In this document: piece by piece, positions 8,204 to 17,810 of the stretch | Layout of the letters: each line of letters starts with the position of its first letter | Numbering within the stretch: the stretch's first letter is position 1 | From: JADGHE01 sp035716025 | GTDB lineage: Bacteria; Pseudomonadota; Alphaproteobacteria; Rhizobiales; Xanthobacteraceae | Direction of reading: 5' to 3' | DNA length: 31,599 nt | Assembly: GCA_035716025.1 (NCBI GenBank) | Contig: DASTKH010000023.1 | Location: 1 to 31,599, forward strand | Notes under the pieces: generated by a model | Seen by the model: the letters and a program-made list of their open reading frames with translations, nothing else | The model's database searches: none | Told to the model about the DNA's origin: nothing | Translations under genes and position numbers: made by a program

Positions 8204-9199
8204 TCAGGTCTTGGCAAGCCCGGCGGCCTTCATCGCCTCGCCCATCTGCTTGTCGCCCTCCGCCATAAACTGGGCGAAGCCGGCGGCATCCGCCCAGATC
8301 ATGCCGAAGCCGCGATTGCCCATGAAGTCCTTGAATTCCTTCGAGTCGTAAACTTGCTTCAGGGTTGCCGTAAGCTTCTCGGCGACCGGCGCGGGCAATC
8401 CTTTGGGGCCTGCGATCCCGCGCCAGGCGCCGGTGGAGTAATCGATGCCAAGCGTCTCCTTGAGCGTCGGAATATCGGGGAATTGCGGGTTGCGCTCCGG
8501 CGCCATGATCGCAAGCCCCCGCGCCTTGCCGGCCTCGATCATCGCGCGCGCCTCCGGCACCGAGCAGGTGACGATGTCGAGCCCGCCCGCGGCGAGGTCC
8601 TGCATGGCCGGCGCCGCCCCGTTCGACGGGACCCAGGCGACGTGGTTCGCTGGCAGCCCCATGGCTTTCAACCATCCGACCAGCGCGAGATGCCAGATGC
8701 CGCCCTGCCCGGTTCCCGACGCCTTGAGTTTGCCGGGCGGGCTTGCCCTGATGGCTTCGGCAAGCTCCTTGATCGTCTTGTAGGGCGAGTTCGCGTTGAC
8801 CTGCACGCCCGGGGGGTCCTGGTTCATCAGGGCGAGCGGCGTGTAGCTCCCAGGCGTGAGCTGCGTGAGGCCTTGCCAGTGCATCATCGAGATTTCGACT
8901 GTGATGATGCCGAGGGTGTAGCCGTCGGGCGGAGCCGTCGCGATCGCCGAATGGCCGACGACACCGGAGCCGCCGGTCCGGTTCACCACGTTGAACGGCT
9001 GCCCCAGAAGCTTTTCGAGCACGGCGGCGATGATGCGGGCCGTGGCATCGGTGCCGCCGCCCGCGCCCCATGGGCAGATCACTTGGACCGGCCGGCTGGG
9101 ATATGCCTGTTGCGCAAAGGCCGGCGCGGCACCGAACCCGGCGGAAGCCAGGGCCGCTGTCGCCGAAGCCGTGAACGCACGCCTGGTTAGATCGGTCAT
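8204..9199 (-). CDS. tctC: Tripartite tricarboxylate transporter substrate-binding protein TctC (Bug family)
   Basis: This is a 331-residue periplasmic binding protein. The N-terminus MTDLTRRAFTASATAALASA is a Tat-type signal with likely cleavage after AFAQQA. The mature protein opens with YPSRPVQVICPWGAGGGTD, the Bug-family hallmark, followed by VVNRTGGSGVVGHSAIATAPPDGYTL. The later VPSNGAAPAMQDLAAGGLD and PDIPTLKETLGIDY are also conserved positions of the family. Bug proteins bind carboxylates through two water-bridged beta strands and hand them to TctAB. It is the first gene of the tctCBA-meaB unit, 197 bases downstream of the mutase gene. A perfect 12-bp inverted repeat lies 25 bases before its start and may control it. 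Confidence 0.95.
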   Translation of the reverse strand: MTDLTRRAFTASATAALASAGFGAAPAFAQQAYPSRPVQVICPWGAGGGTDATARIIAAVLEKLLGQPFNVVNRTGGSGVVGHSAIATAPPDGYTLGIITVEISMMHWQGLTQLTPGSYTPLALMNQDPPGVQVNANSPYKTIKELAEAIRASPPGKLKASGTGQGGIWHLALVGWLKAMGLPANHVAWVPSNGAAPAMQDLAAGGLDIVTCSVPEARAMIEAGKARGLAIMAPERNPQFPDIPTLKETLGIDYSTGAWRGIAGPKGLPAPVAEKLTATLKQVYDSKEFKDFMGNRGFGMIWADAAGFAQFMAEGDKQMGEAMKAAGLAKT

Positions 9200-9224
9200 G
9201 GGCGCCTCTCCCGGACATTCTTTT

Positions 9225-9252
9225 TGCGGTTCGGTCGGAAGACCGAACCGCA
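9225..9252. promoter_or_regulatory. Perfect 12-bp inverted repeat upstream of tctC
   Basis: TGCGGTTCGGTC at 9225-9236 is exactly inverted at 9241-9252, with a 4-base spacer GGAA. The centre lies about 40 bases before the tctC ATG. On the tctC strand the stem is followed by AAAAAG rather than a T-run, so it is not an ordinary intrinsic terminator. It could be an operator for a dimeric regulator or an RNA hairpin in the tctC leader. No regulator gene is adjacent, so which one binds is unknown. Confidence 0.6.
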
Positions 9253-9396
9253 GGCTAATGCGGCCCCGCGCGACACGACAAGGGGCCTCGCCCGCAACCG
9301 GTGCATCGAAGGCTTGCGATCCGCCTTTGCTTTCCGCGCCCTCGACCCGTGGGCGGGCCTTTTCGCCGCGCGAATCGCGGCCGAACCGCCGCGAAC

Positions 9397-11553
<2,157 letters not shown>

Positions 11554-11563
11554 TGGGCAACCG

Positions 11564-13465
11564 CTATCGCTGCAAACCAATTCTATCATGGACGGCCGCA
11601 AGCGTCCCGAGCGCATCGCAGCCGGCATAAATGAAATCCGTGACGCCCGCCTGCCGCCAAGCCGTTTCGTGGGCGCCCGGATGTCCTGCCAGATAGATAA
11701 AGGCGGCGCCGGCCCGCGCCAGTGCCCGGGCCGCCGCCTCCGCCTCGCGCGCATAAGCCGCATCGGAACCGCACAGGCAGGCAAGCTTCGCGCCCGAGGT
11801 CCGGAAGGCGCGGGCCAGCGCGGCCAGCGGGCCGTCCCCGTTCGCCTCGGGGTCGGCAGGCGACGGCAAAGCCTCCTGGTCCACCGCCTCGATACCGCCG
11901 ACCGCAAAGAAATTGCGCGCGAAGGTGAGCCGCGCCGTAAAGTCCGCAGGGCTGCCGAGCGGCGCCAAGAAAACCCGCGGGCGCGCGCCCTTCTCGGCAA
12001 GCATGCGGTCGGACGCGTCCCGCAAGGCCTCGAACGGTTCGGCAAGGCGCTTGCGCGGCAGCGCCGGCCGGTGCCCGGCCACGGCCGCGCGGGCCTCTGC
12101 GGGGGGCATCGGCGCGAGCACGACCGGCGGCTCCTCCGCAAGATTCGGGAACTCAGTCGAGCCGGTCAGCGCCTCGGTCCGCAAGGCGACCGCCCGCTCG
12201 CGCGCGGCACGCACCGCGGCGATCTTCTCCTGCCATGTGCCCGCGGCGAGCATCGCCGCAATCCCGCCGCTGCGCTCGATGTTCTGAAACATCGCCCAGC
12301 CGGCGCGACACAGGTCGTCCGTCAGGTGTTCGATGGCACCGGAGCCGGCCGCCGGATCCGCGACCTTGGCGAGATGGGATTCCTCGGCAAGCAAGAGCTG
12401 CGTGTTGCGCGCAAGGCGCCGGGCAAAGCCGTCGGGCAGGCCGAGCGCTGCGGTGAAAGGCAGGACCGCAATCGCGTCCGCTCCGCCGACGGCCGCAGAA
12501 AACACGGCTGCGGTCGCCCGCAGCAGGTTCACGTGCGGATCGCGGCGCGTCATCATGCGCCAGGCGGTTTCTGCGGTAACGAACGCAGGGCGCGGGGTAA
12601 GGCCGCACGCCTCTTCGACCCGCGCCCACAATCTGCGGATCGCGCGCAGCTTGGCGATGGTGAAGAACGCGTCGGCATCGGCCGCAAAGCGGAAGAAGAG
12701 CGCCTCGCGCGCCGCATCGAGCGGCAGACCGCCGGCCTCGAGCGCACGCAGATAGGTTACGGCGACCGAAAGCGCGAAAGCGAGCTCCTGCGCCTCGCCG
12801 CCGCCCGCCGCGTGCACGATACGTGCGTCGGCGGCGACAAAAGGCCCGGCAAAGCCCTGCCCTGCCAGTTCGGCAATGCGCGCCGCAAAACGCGGCGCCG
12901 TGTCTGCCCACTGCACGTCCGTGCCCGTCGCCGCCAAGGCGCCGAGCGGATCGATGCCGAACCGCATACGGGTCGCTGCCGGCGCAAGACCCCGCTGCCG
13001 AAGCAGGGCCGCAAGCGCAACCGGCGCCGCCTCGTCCGACCCAAGGTCGCATTCGATCGCAATTCCGGCTTCGAGATGCACGCCCTCGAGCGCGCGGGCG
13101 ATCGCTTCGGCCGGTAGACCGAAGCCGTAGCAGCCGACGCCGCCGCGAAAAACGAGAGTCAGGCCGCTCGCACCGTTTTCGAGGTCCTCGAGCGCCTGCG
13201 CATTGGCGGTCGGCGCATCGGGATGGTCGATGCGCTGCATGATTTCCCAAGGCGTCCCCGGCGCGCGACCCGGTATCGGCAGCGCCTCGGCGGCGCGCTC
13301 ATGCAGCGGACCGAACGCGATCCCCTCGTGGCTCTTGGTGACGAGCGACCCGAAGGGGCGCCCCTTGAGCACACTGTCCACGAGTTTCAACCAATCCTCC
13401 CGCCTGGCCGCGGAAAACTCCGCAGCAAGCGCCAGCGCCTCCCTCTCGTCCGTTTTCGCCATCAT
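11564..13465 (-). CDS. mutA: Methylmalonyl-CoA mutase small (non-catalytic) subunit
   Basis: This is a 633-residue protein homologous to the catalytic subunit but without the DxHxxG cobalamin ligand: the matching C-terminal stretch reads VFLAPLGSPADFTARL. That is the expected state for the structural beta subunit of heterodimeric mutases. It retains the barrel blocks (QRIDHPDAPTANAQALEDLE, LPFTAALGLPDGFARRLARN, VADPAAGSGAIEHLTD). The start is uncertain. The ATG-ATG at 13465/13462 leads straight into the family-like AAEFSAARREDWLKLVDSVL. A GTG at 13549 would add 28 residues and overlap the folK stop as GTGA (13546-13549), a typical coupling arrangement. I prefer 13465 because the extra residues look unconserved. 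The next gene on this strand, the catalytic subunit, begins 10 bases after it. Confidence 0.93.
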   Translation of the reverse strand: MMAKTDEREALALAAEFSAARREDWLKLVDSVLKGRPFGSLVTKSHEGIAFGPLHERAAEALPIPGRAPGTPWEIMQRIDHPDAPTANAQALEDLENGASGLTLVFRGGVGCYGFGLPAEAIARALEGVHLEAGIAIECDLGSDEAAPVALAALLRQRGLAPAATRMRFGIDPLGALAATGTDVQWADTAPRFAARIAELAGQGFAGPFVAADARIVHAAGGGEAQELAFALSVAVTYLRALEAGGLPLDAAREALFFRFAADADAFFTIAKLRAIRRLWARVEEACGLTPRPAFVTAETAWRMMTRRDPHVNLLRATAAVFSAAVGGADAIAVLPFTAALGLPDGFARRLARNTQLLLAEESHLAKVADPAAGSGAIEHLTDDLCRAGWAMFQNIERSGGIAAMLAAGTWQEKIAAVRAARERAVALRTEALTGSTEFPNLAEEPPVVLAPMPPAEARAAVAGHRPALPRKRLAEPFEALRDASDRMLAEKGARPRVFLAPLGSPADFTARLTFARNFFAVGGIEAVDQEALPSPADPEANGDGPLAALARAFRTSGAKLACLCGSDAAYAREAEAAARALARAGAAFIYLAGHPGAHETAWRQAGVTDFIYAGCDALGTLAAVHDRIGLQR

Positions 13466-13545
13466 CGCAGCCGATCCGGGGTTTCTTGCCCGGCTCTCAA
13501 TGCCCACCGCAAACGCGGCTCTGTCAAGCGTACGGGCCTTCTCGG

Positions 13546-14028
13546 TCACGGCAGGCGGACGATTCCCTCCGCATCGAGGCTGGCGAGCGCCGCCGCAACG
13601 GAGCGCCCGGCGATCACGGCGTTTGGGCGGATCTCGGCGAGCGGCACAAGCACGAAGGCGCGCTCGAACAGGCGCGGATGCGGCAGGGTCAGGCCGGGTT
13701 CGTCGACCGCCACGTCGTCATAGGCGAGAAGGTCGATGTCGAGCGGACGCGGCCCCCAGCGCGGGGCGGCGCCGCGGTCGCGGCCGAAGGCCTGCTCGAC
13801 CGCCATGGCACGGGCGAGCAGATCGCGCGGCGAAAGGACGGTCTCAACGGCAATGCAGGCGTTGACGAACGGCGGTTGATCCCTTCTGCCCCAGGGCGGC
13901 GTCCGATAATCGGCGGAGCGCGCGAGAAGCCGGACGGCCGCGCCGTCGCACAGCCGCCGGATAGCGGCTTGAAATGTCGCGCGCACGTCGCCGAGATTGC
14001 CGCCGAGAGCGATCAGCGCCTCAGTCAT
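13546..14028 (-). CDS. folK: 2-amino-4-hydroxy-6-hydroxymethyldihydropteridine pyrophosphokinase (HPPK)
   Basis: This is a 160-residue cytoplasmic enzyme that transfers pyrophosphate from ATP to 6-hydroxymethyl-7,8-dihydropterin, the step before dihydropteroate synthase in folate synthesis. Family motifs are ALIALGGNLGDVRATF at the N-terminus, YRTPPWGRRDQPPFVNACI for pterin binding, the metal-binding RWGPRPLDIDLLAYDD and the closing LPHPRLFERAFVLVPLAEI. Its ATG at 14028 lies inside the end of folB (8-base overlap), so the fol genes are translationally coupled. Its TGA overlaps a possible GTG start of the mutase small subunit. Confidence 0.97.
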   Translation of the reverse strand: MTEALIALGGNLGDVRATFQAAIRRLCDGAAVRLLARSADYRTPPWGRRDQPPFVNACIAVETVLSPRDLLARAMAVEQAFGRDRGAAPRWGPRPLDIDLLAYDDVAVDEPGLTLPHPRLFERAFVLVPLAEIRPNAVIAGRSVAAALASLDAEGIVRLP

Positions 14029-14389
14029 GGCGCGAGCGCGAGAGCGTCACGCCGACATCGCCGAAGACGGCGGCGATGGGCGCGTGCGGCTTGTGCACGG
14101 TCACATCCAGCCGTTCGATGCGCGGGAACGCGGCGAGCAGAGCGTCGGCGACCGCCCCTGCCGCCGCCTCGACCAATCGATAACGCTTGGCGCGGAAAGC
14201 CCGGCTCGCGACCTCGATGAGATCCGCGTAGGAAATCGTTTCCGCCAGCTTGTCCGAATGCGCGGCGCCCCTCAGGTCCATGCTGACGGCGAGATCGATC
14301 AGGAACTGCTGGCCGATGCGCCCTTCATCTTCGCCGACGCCATGATAAGCGTGGACGACGAGGCCGGTGACGAAAATCGTGTCTGTCAT
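14021..14389 (-). CDS. folB: Dihydroneopterin aldolase
   Basis: This is a 122-residue enzyme that splits 7,8-dihydroneopterin to 6-hydroxymethyl-7,8-dihydropterin and glycolaldehyde. The N-terminus IFVTGLVVHAYHGVGEDEG has the conserved H-G-V-x-x-x-E block with the active-site Glu, followed by QQFLIDLAVSMDL. The SYADLIEVA segment and the C-terminal LDVTVHKPHAPI, with the catalytic Lys, complete the tunnelling fold. The length is usual for an octameric FolB. The ATG at 14389 overlaps the folP stop as ATGA (14386-14389), and its own stop overlaps the folK start. Confidence 0.97.
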   Translation of the reverse strand: MTDTIFVTGLVVHAYHGVGEDEGRIGQQFLIDLAVSMDLRGAAHSDKLAETISYADLIEVASRAFRAKRYRLVEAAAGAVADALLAAFPRIERLDVTVHKPHAPIAAVFGDVGVTLSRSRHD

Positions 14390-15222
14390 CGTGCCCGCTC
14401 GATGGCCTCGGCAACCCGCAGCGCCTGGAGGGTCTCGGCAACGTCGTGGACGCGCAGGATGTCGGCGCCCGCGCGAGCGGCCGCGAGGTTGCCGGCGATG
14501 GAACCGCCGATACGCTCCCCCGGCTCCGAAGGACTGATGGAGGCGATGAATCGTTTTCGGGAAAGGCCGACGAGAATCGGCAGGCCGAACGCCTTCAGCC
14601 GATCGAGCCGGGCGATCAGCGCGATGCTCTGCTCCGGCGTCTTACCGAAACCGATGCCCGGATCGATGACGATCCGCTCGCGGGCGATCCCGGCGGCGGC
14701 GGCAAGATCGAGCGAGCGCCGCAGGAATGCCTCCACATCCGCGAAAATGTCGATCGACGGGTCGGCCGCCGTGCGGTTGTGCATCACGATCAGCCCGGCA
14801 TCGTGTTGGGCGACGACGCGTGCCATGTCGGGATCGCGCTGCAGCCCCCAGACGTCGTTGACGATCGAAGCGCCCGCCGCGAGCGCTTTGGCGGCGACCT
14901 CTGCCTTCATGGTGTCGATCGAGACCGGCACCCCGAGACCCGTGACGGAGCGCAGCGCGGAGCCGACCCGCGCCCACTCCTCCTCGGCGGAGATCGGCTT
15001 TGCGCCGTAAGGCCGGGTCGACTCGCCGCCGATATCGAGCACGTCCGCGCCCTCGGCGACCATCCGCGCCGCATGGGAGGCGGCCCGGATGGGGTCGAGA
15101 AAGCGGCCGCCGTCGGAAAAAGAATCCGGCGTGACGTTGAGGATCCCCATGACGGCAGGCCGCCCGAGCCGCAACAGGCGGCTCAGCGGATGAGCGGCAT
15201 CGGTTTGACGGGTCCTGCGCAA
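14386..15222 (-). CDS. folP: Dihydropteroate synthase
   Basis: This is a 278-residue TIM-barrel enzyme that joins p-aminobenzoate to hydroxymethyldihydropterin pyrophosphate and is the target of sulfonamides. Motifs are VMGILNVTPDSFSDGG at residues 24-39, DVLDIGGESTRPYG near 62, SIDTMKAEVAAKAL, IVNDVWGLQRD, IDPGIGFGKTPEQ and GLSRKRFI. The start is a rare TTG at 15222 (MRRTRQTDAAHPL). The nearest ATG, at 15200, is out of frame, and the only other in-frame upstream possibility before the stop at 15273-15271 is an ATT. The gene begins 34 bases after the DUF4332 gene and overlaps folB by 4 bases, heading a folP-folB-folK unit. Confidence 0.95.
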   Translation of the reverse strand: MRRTRQTDAAHPLSRLLRLGRPAVMGILNVTPDSFSDGGRFLDPIRAASHAARMVAEGADVLDIGGESTRPYGAKPISAEEEWARVGSALRSVTGLGVPVSIDTMKAEVAAKALAAGASIVNDVWGLQRDPDMARVVAQHDAGLIVMHNRTAADPSIDIFADVEAFLRRSLDLAAAAGIARERIVIDPGIGFGKTPEQSIALIARLDRLKAFGLPILVGLSRKRFIASISPSEPGERIGGSIAGNLAAARAGADILRVHDVAETLQALRVAEAIERAR

Positions 15223-15256
15223 AGCGGAGGAGGTGTGCGGCCGGAAAGGTTTTCGG

Positions 15257-15664
15257 TCAATAGGAGATCTTCAGCGGCAGCCGCTTGGCCTGCTCGATCC
15301 ACCGCCGGATCGCCTGCTGCGAGGGCGGGGCTTTCACGAGCCGCCGCTCCGCGTTCGCATCGCGGATTGCCTTGAGGAGGCGGTCGGCATTGCGATGCTT
15401 GAGCTCGCGCACGGTGTCGACGCCGACGACCCGCAGGAGCTCCGCATAGTCGGGCCCGAGCCCCTTGATCCGCATGCGGTCCGCGGTGTTGGCCCATTGC
15501 AGCAGCCGCTTTTCGTCGAGGCCGGTGCGGCAGGCCAGCGACTTACGACCCTTCGGATCCTTGGCCGCCTCGAGAAGCTTGAGAGTGGTGCGAATTCCGG
15601 CCGCACGTAGCAGTTCCACGGCGTTCTCGTCGATGCCATCCAGATCCTTGATGGAATACGACAT
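15257..15664 (-). CDS. DUF4332 helix-hairpin-helix protein
   Basis: This is a 135-residue soluble protein that matches DUF4332. It has two helix-hairpin-helix units: LDGIDENAVELLRAAGIRTT near the start and IKGLGPDYAELLRVVGVDTV in the middle. Each has the short G-[IL]-[GD] hairpin used for non-specific DNA backbone contact or self-association. A basic C-terminal part (RRWIEQAKRLPLKISY) follows. The ATG at 15664 has an AGGAGAG ribosome site 5 bases upstream. No enzymatic role is known to me. It is the gene before folP on the same strand, 34 bases away, and may be its transcript leader gene. Confidence 0.85.
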   Translation of the reverse strand: MSYSIKDLDGIDENAVELLRAAGIRTTLKLLEAAKDPKGRKSLACRTGLDEKRLLQWANTADRMRIKGLGPDYAELLRVVGVDTVRELKHRNADRLLKAIRDANAERRLVKAPPSQQAIRRWIEQAKRLPLKISY

Positions 15665-16147
15665 GAACTCTCTCCTGTGCGTCGTCGCCACGGCCTCGAC
15701 GGGACCGGGCGCAAGGCAATGACTCTCCCCAGGGCGAGGAGCGCAAAACGCGAAATACCGAAAACGAACGGCAGCGCGCGTTCACTCGCGCGTTCTTGAG
15801 GGCCGAAGAACTCGACGGAAACTTGTGAAAACGCCAAGCCTACCGCTCGAAAACACAAGCGGTACCGGGGCTCTCGGATCGCCCATGCTGCCCCCTTGCA
15901 CCATCCGTCAGCCCCATCGGCATTCTGGACGCCGCGCGCAGCGAAGACAAGCGCGCGAACGCGCTTCTCGTGGACCAGCACCGGCATGCGGAGGTTTCGC
16001 GCCAAATTTTTGCCGGGGCTGCGGCGGCGGGGACACACCTCGGCGCTCTTGAAGTGGAATCCGGCCGCCCCGCCGGTATAAGATGTACGAGAACGAGCGA
16101 CGGCATCGAGCCGCGCCGCAGGGGCGGCTTCGAGAAAGCGGCGAGCA
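15665..16147. other. 483-base divergent intergenic region, no supported gene
   Basis: This stretch separates the leftward DUF4332 gene from the rightward HerA-like ATPase. Open frames on both strands read as Arg/Ala-rich shadows with no ribosome site or family likeness. Visible structure is limited. An inverted repeat TACCGCT/AGCGGTA lies at 15841-15864 (10-base loop). A repeated CGCGCGTTC lies near 15776-15795. A TATAAG at 16077-16082, 66 bases before the ATPase ATG, could be a -10 element but has no convincing -35. It probably holds the promoters for both flanking genes. Confidence 0.5.
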
Positions 16148-17722
16148 ATGGCGAACGCGATCGAACCCGACAGCATCATCGTTGGAAAAAGCAGCAAGCC
16201 GGAACGTCTTTTCCTGCGGTTCGGCAACCGCCACGGGCTCGTCACCGGCGCCACGGGTACCGGAAAGACCGTCTCGCTGCAGGTGCTGGCCGAAGGCTTC
16301 TCCCGCGCCGGCGTCCCGGTCTTTGCAGCCGATGTGAAAGGCGATCTCGCCGGGGTCGCAGCCCCGGGAGAGGCGCGCGAGGCCTTCGTCAAGCGGGCAC
16401 AGGAGCTGGGATTTTCCTATGAGCCGGACGAGTTCCCCGTCATGTTCTGGGATCTTTTCGGCGAACAAGGCCATCCTGTGCGGACCACCATCTCGGAAAT
16501 GGGTCCGCTCCTCCTCTCCCGGATGATGGACCTCAATGACACACAGGAAGGCGTCCTCAACATCGCCTTTCGTGTTGCCGACGAAGAAGGATTGCTTCTG
16601 CTCGACCTGAAAGATCTGCGGGCGATGCTCGCCTTCGTGGCGGAGAACGCCGCCAAGCTCACGACCGTGTACGGCAACGTTTCAAAGGCAACGATCGGGG
16701 CGATCCAGCGCCAGCTCCTCGTGCTCGAGAACCAGAACGGGCAGCACTTCTTCGGCGAACCGGCGCTCAAGCTCGCCGATTTGATGCGGACGGATCGCGA
16801 CGGCCGCGGCTTCATCAATATTCTCGCCGCCGACAAGCTGATGGAGAGCCCGCGCCTTTATGCCACCTTCCTGCTTTGGCTGCTTTCCGAGTTGTTCGAG
16901 GAACTGCCCGAGGTCGGCGATCCCGAAAAGCCGAAGCTCGTCTTCTTCTTCGACGAGGCGCATCTTCTGTTCAACGACGCGCCGAAGGCCCTGCTTGAAA
17001 AGATCGAGCAGGTGGTCCGCCTCATCCGCTCGAAAGGCGTCGGCGTGTTCTTCGTCACGCAGAACCCGCTCGACGTTCCCGAAACGGTGCTCGCCCAGCT
17101 CGGCAACCGCGTGCAGCACGCGCTGCGCGCCTTCACGCCGCGCGACCAGCGGGCGGTGCGCGCGGCCGCCGAAACCTTCCGGCAGAACCCGAAGATCGAT
17201 ACCGCGGCCGCCATTACGGAACTCGGCAAAGGCGAAGCGCTGGTGTCCTTCCTCGAAGGCAACGGCACACCGTCGATGGTGGAGCGGGCGATGATCCTGC
17301 CGCCCACGGCGCGGCTCGGCACGATTACGGTCGAAGAGCGAAAGGCCGTGATCGGGCGCAGTCCCGTAAAGAGCAAATACGATCAGGCGATCGACCCTGA
17401 GTCGGCCTATGAGCAATTGCAGAGGCGGATCGAACAGACCGCGCAGGAGGGCCCGCCCGCCGGAACCGCAGAGGCCGGCGAAGCCGGCGGCCTGCTCGGG
17501 CATCTCGGCGGCGTCTTGGGCACGATCTTCGGCACCACGCGCAGGCGCGGCGAACGCTTGACCCCCGGCCAGGCGATCGCCCGCGAGATCACTCGCACCG
17601 TTGCAAACCGTGTCGCCGGCCAAATCGCCGCCGACGTCGGCCGCTCGGTTGCGGGCTCGCTCGGTGGTTCCGTGGGGCGGGCCATCGTGCGGGGGACGCT
17701 CGGCGGGATCCTGAGGCGTTAG
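16148..17722 (+). CDS. HerA-like DUF853 (YjgR family) ATPase
   Basis: This is a 524-residue protein of the DUF853 / helicase HerA C-terminal-like family (E. coli YjgR). Walker A is GATGTGKT at residues 34-41 and Walker B is LVFFFDEAHLLF near residue 265. The sensor-like VGVFFVTQNPLDVPETVLAQ and the arginine-bearing LGNRVQHALRAFTPRDQRAV follow, as in FtsK/HerA ATPases. The C-terminal 70 residues are Gly/Ala-rich (GGLLGHLGGVLGTIFG and later GSLGGSVGRAIVRGTLGGIL), a tail seen in this family and perhaps used in assembly or membrane contact. The cellular role is unknown. The family lacks the NurA partner and the HAS-barrel of true archaeal HerA, and no nuclease gene is nearby. The start is the ATG at 16148, preceded by GAAAGCGGCGAGCA. 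Confidence 0.92.
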   Translation: MANAIEPDSIIVGKSSKPERLFLRFGNRHGLVTGATGTGKTVSLQVLAEGFSRAGVPVFAADVKGDLAGVAAPGEAREAFVKRAQELGFSYEPDEFPVMFWDLFGEQGHPVRTTISEMGPLLLSRMMDLNDTQEGVLNIAFRVADEEGLLLLDLKDLRAMLAFVAENAAKLTTVYGNVSKATIGAIQRQLLVLENQNGQHFFGEPALKLADLMRTDRDGRGFINILAADKLMESPRLYATFLLWLLSELFEELPEVGDPEKPKLVFFFDEAHLLFNDAPKALLEKIEQVVRLIRSKGVGVFFVTQNPLDVPETVLAQLGNRVQHALRAFTPRDQRAVRAAAETFRQNPKIDTAAAITELGKGEALVSFLEGNGTPSMVERAMILPPTARLGTITVEERKAVIGRSPVKSKYDQAIDPESAYEQLQRRIEQTAQEGPPAGTAEAGEAGGLLGHLGGVLGTIFGTTRRRGERLTPGQAIAREITRTVANRVAGQIAADVGRSVAGSLGGSVGRAIVRGTLGGILRR

Positions 17723-17757
17723 CCGGCGCGGTGGATCCATGCGAAATCACGCATTCG

Positions 17758-17784
17758 CGGGAGGCCGGGCAGGCCGGCCTCTCG
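17758..17784 (+). terminator. Stem-loop between DUF853 ATPase and M20 peptidase genes
   Basis: GAGGCCGG at 17761-17768 pairs with CCGGCCTC at 17774-17781 around a 5-base loop. Three more pairs (one G-U) extend it to 17758-17784. It sits 36 bases after the ATPase stop and 27 bases before the next ATG. No T-run follows, so it is either a Rho-assisted or weak terminator or a leader hairpin of the M20 gene. Confidence 0.35.
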
Positions 17785-17810
17785 CCGGGTGCCCGCAAAG
17801 CGAGGAAGGC

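Noticed and set aside
6144..8351. Very long plus-strand open frame (735 residues) opposite tctA and tctB
   Set aside because: It is a shadow of the minus-strand transporter genes: Arg/His/Asp-rich, no domain likeness, no ribosome site. The minus strand reads as clear TctA and TctB.
9225..9252. Intrinsic terminator for the mutase operon
   Set aside because: On the minus strand the stem is followed by A residues, and on the plus strand by GGCTAATG, so there is no U-tract in either direction. It is kept as a regulatory inverted repeat instead.
11564..13465. Defective mutase subunit because DxHxxG is missing
   Set aside because: Loss of the cobalamin ligand is normal for the small subunit of heterodimeric mutases. 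The catalytic subunit next door has the motif.
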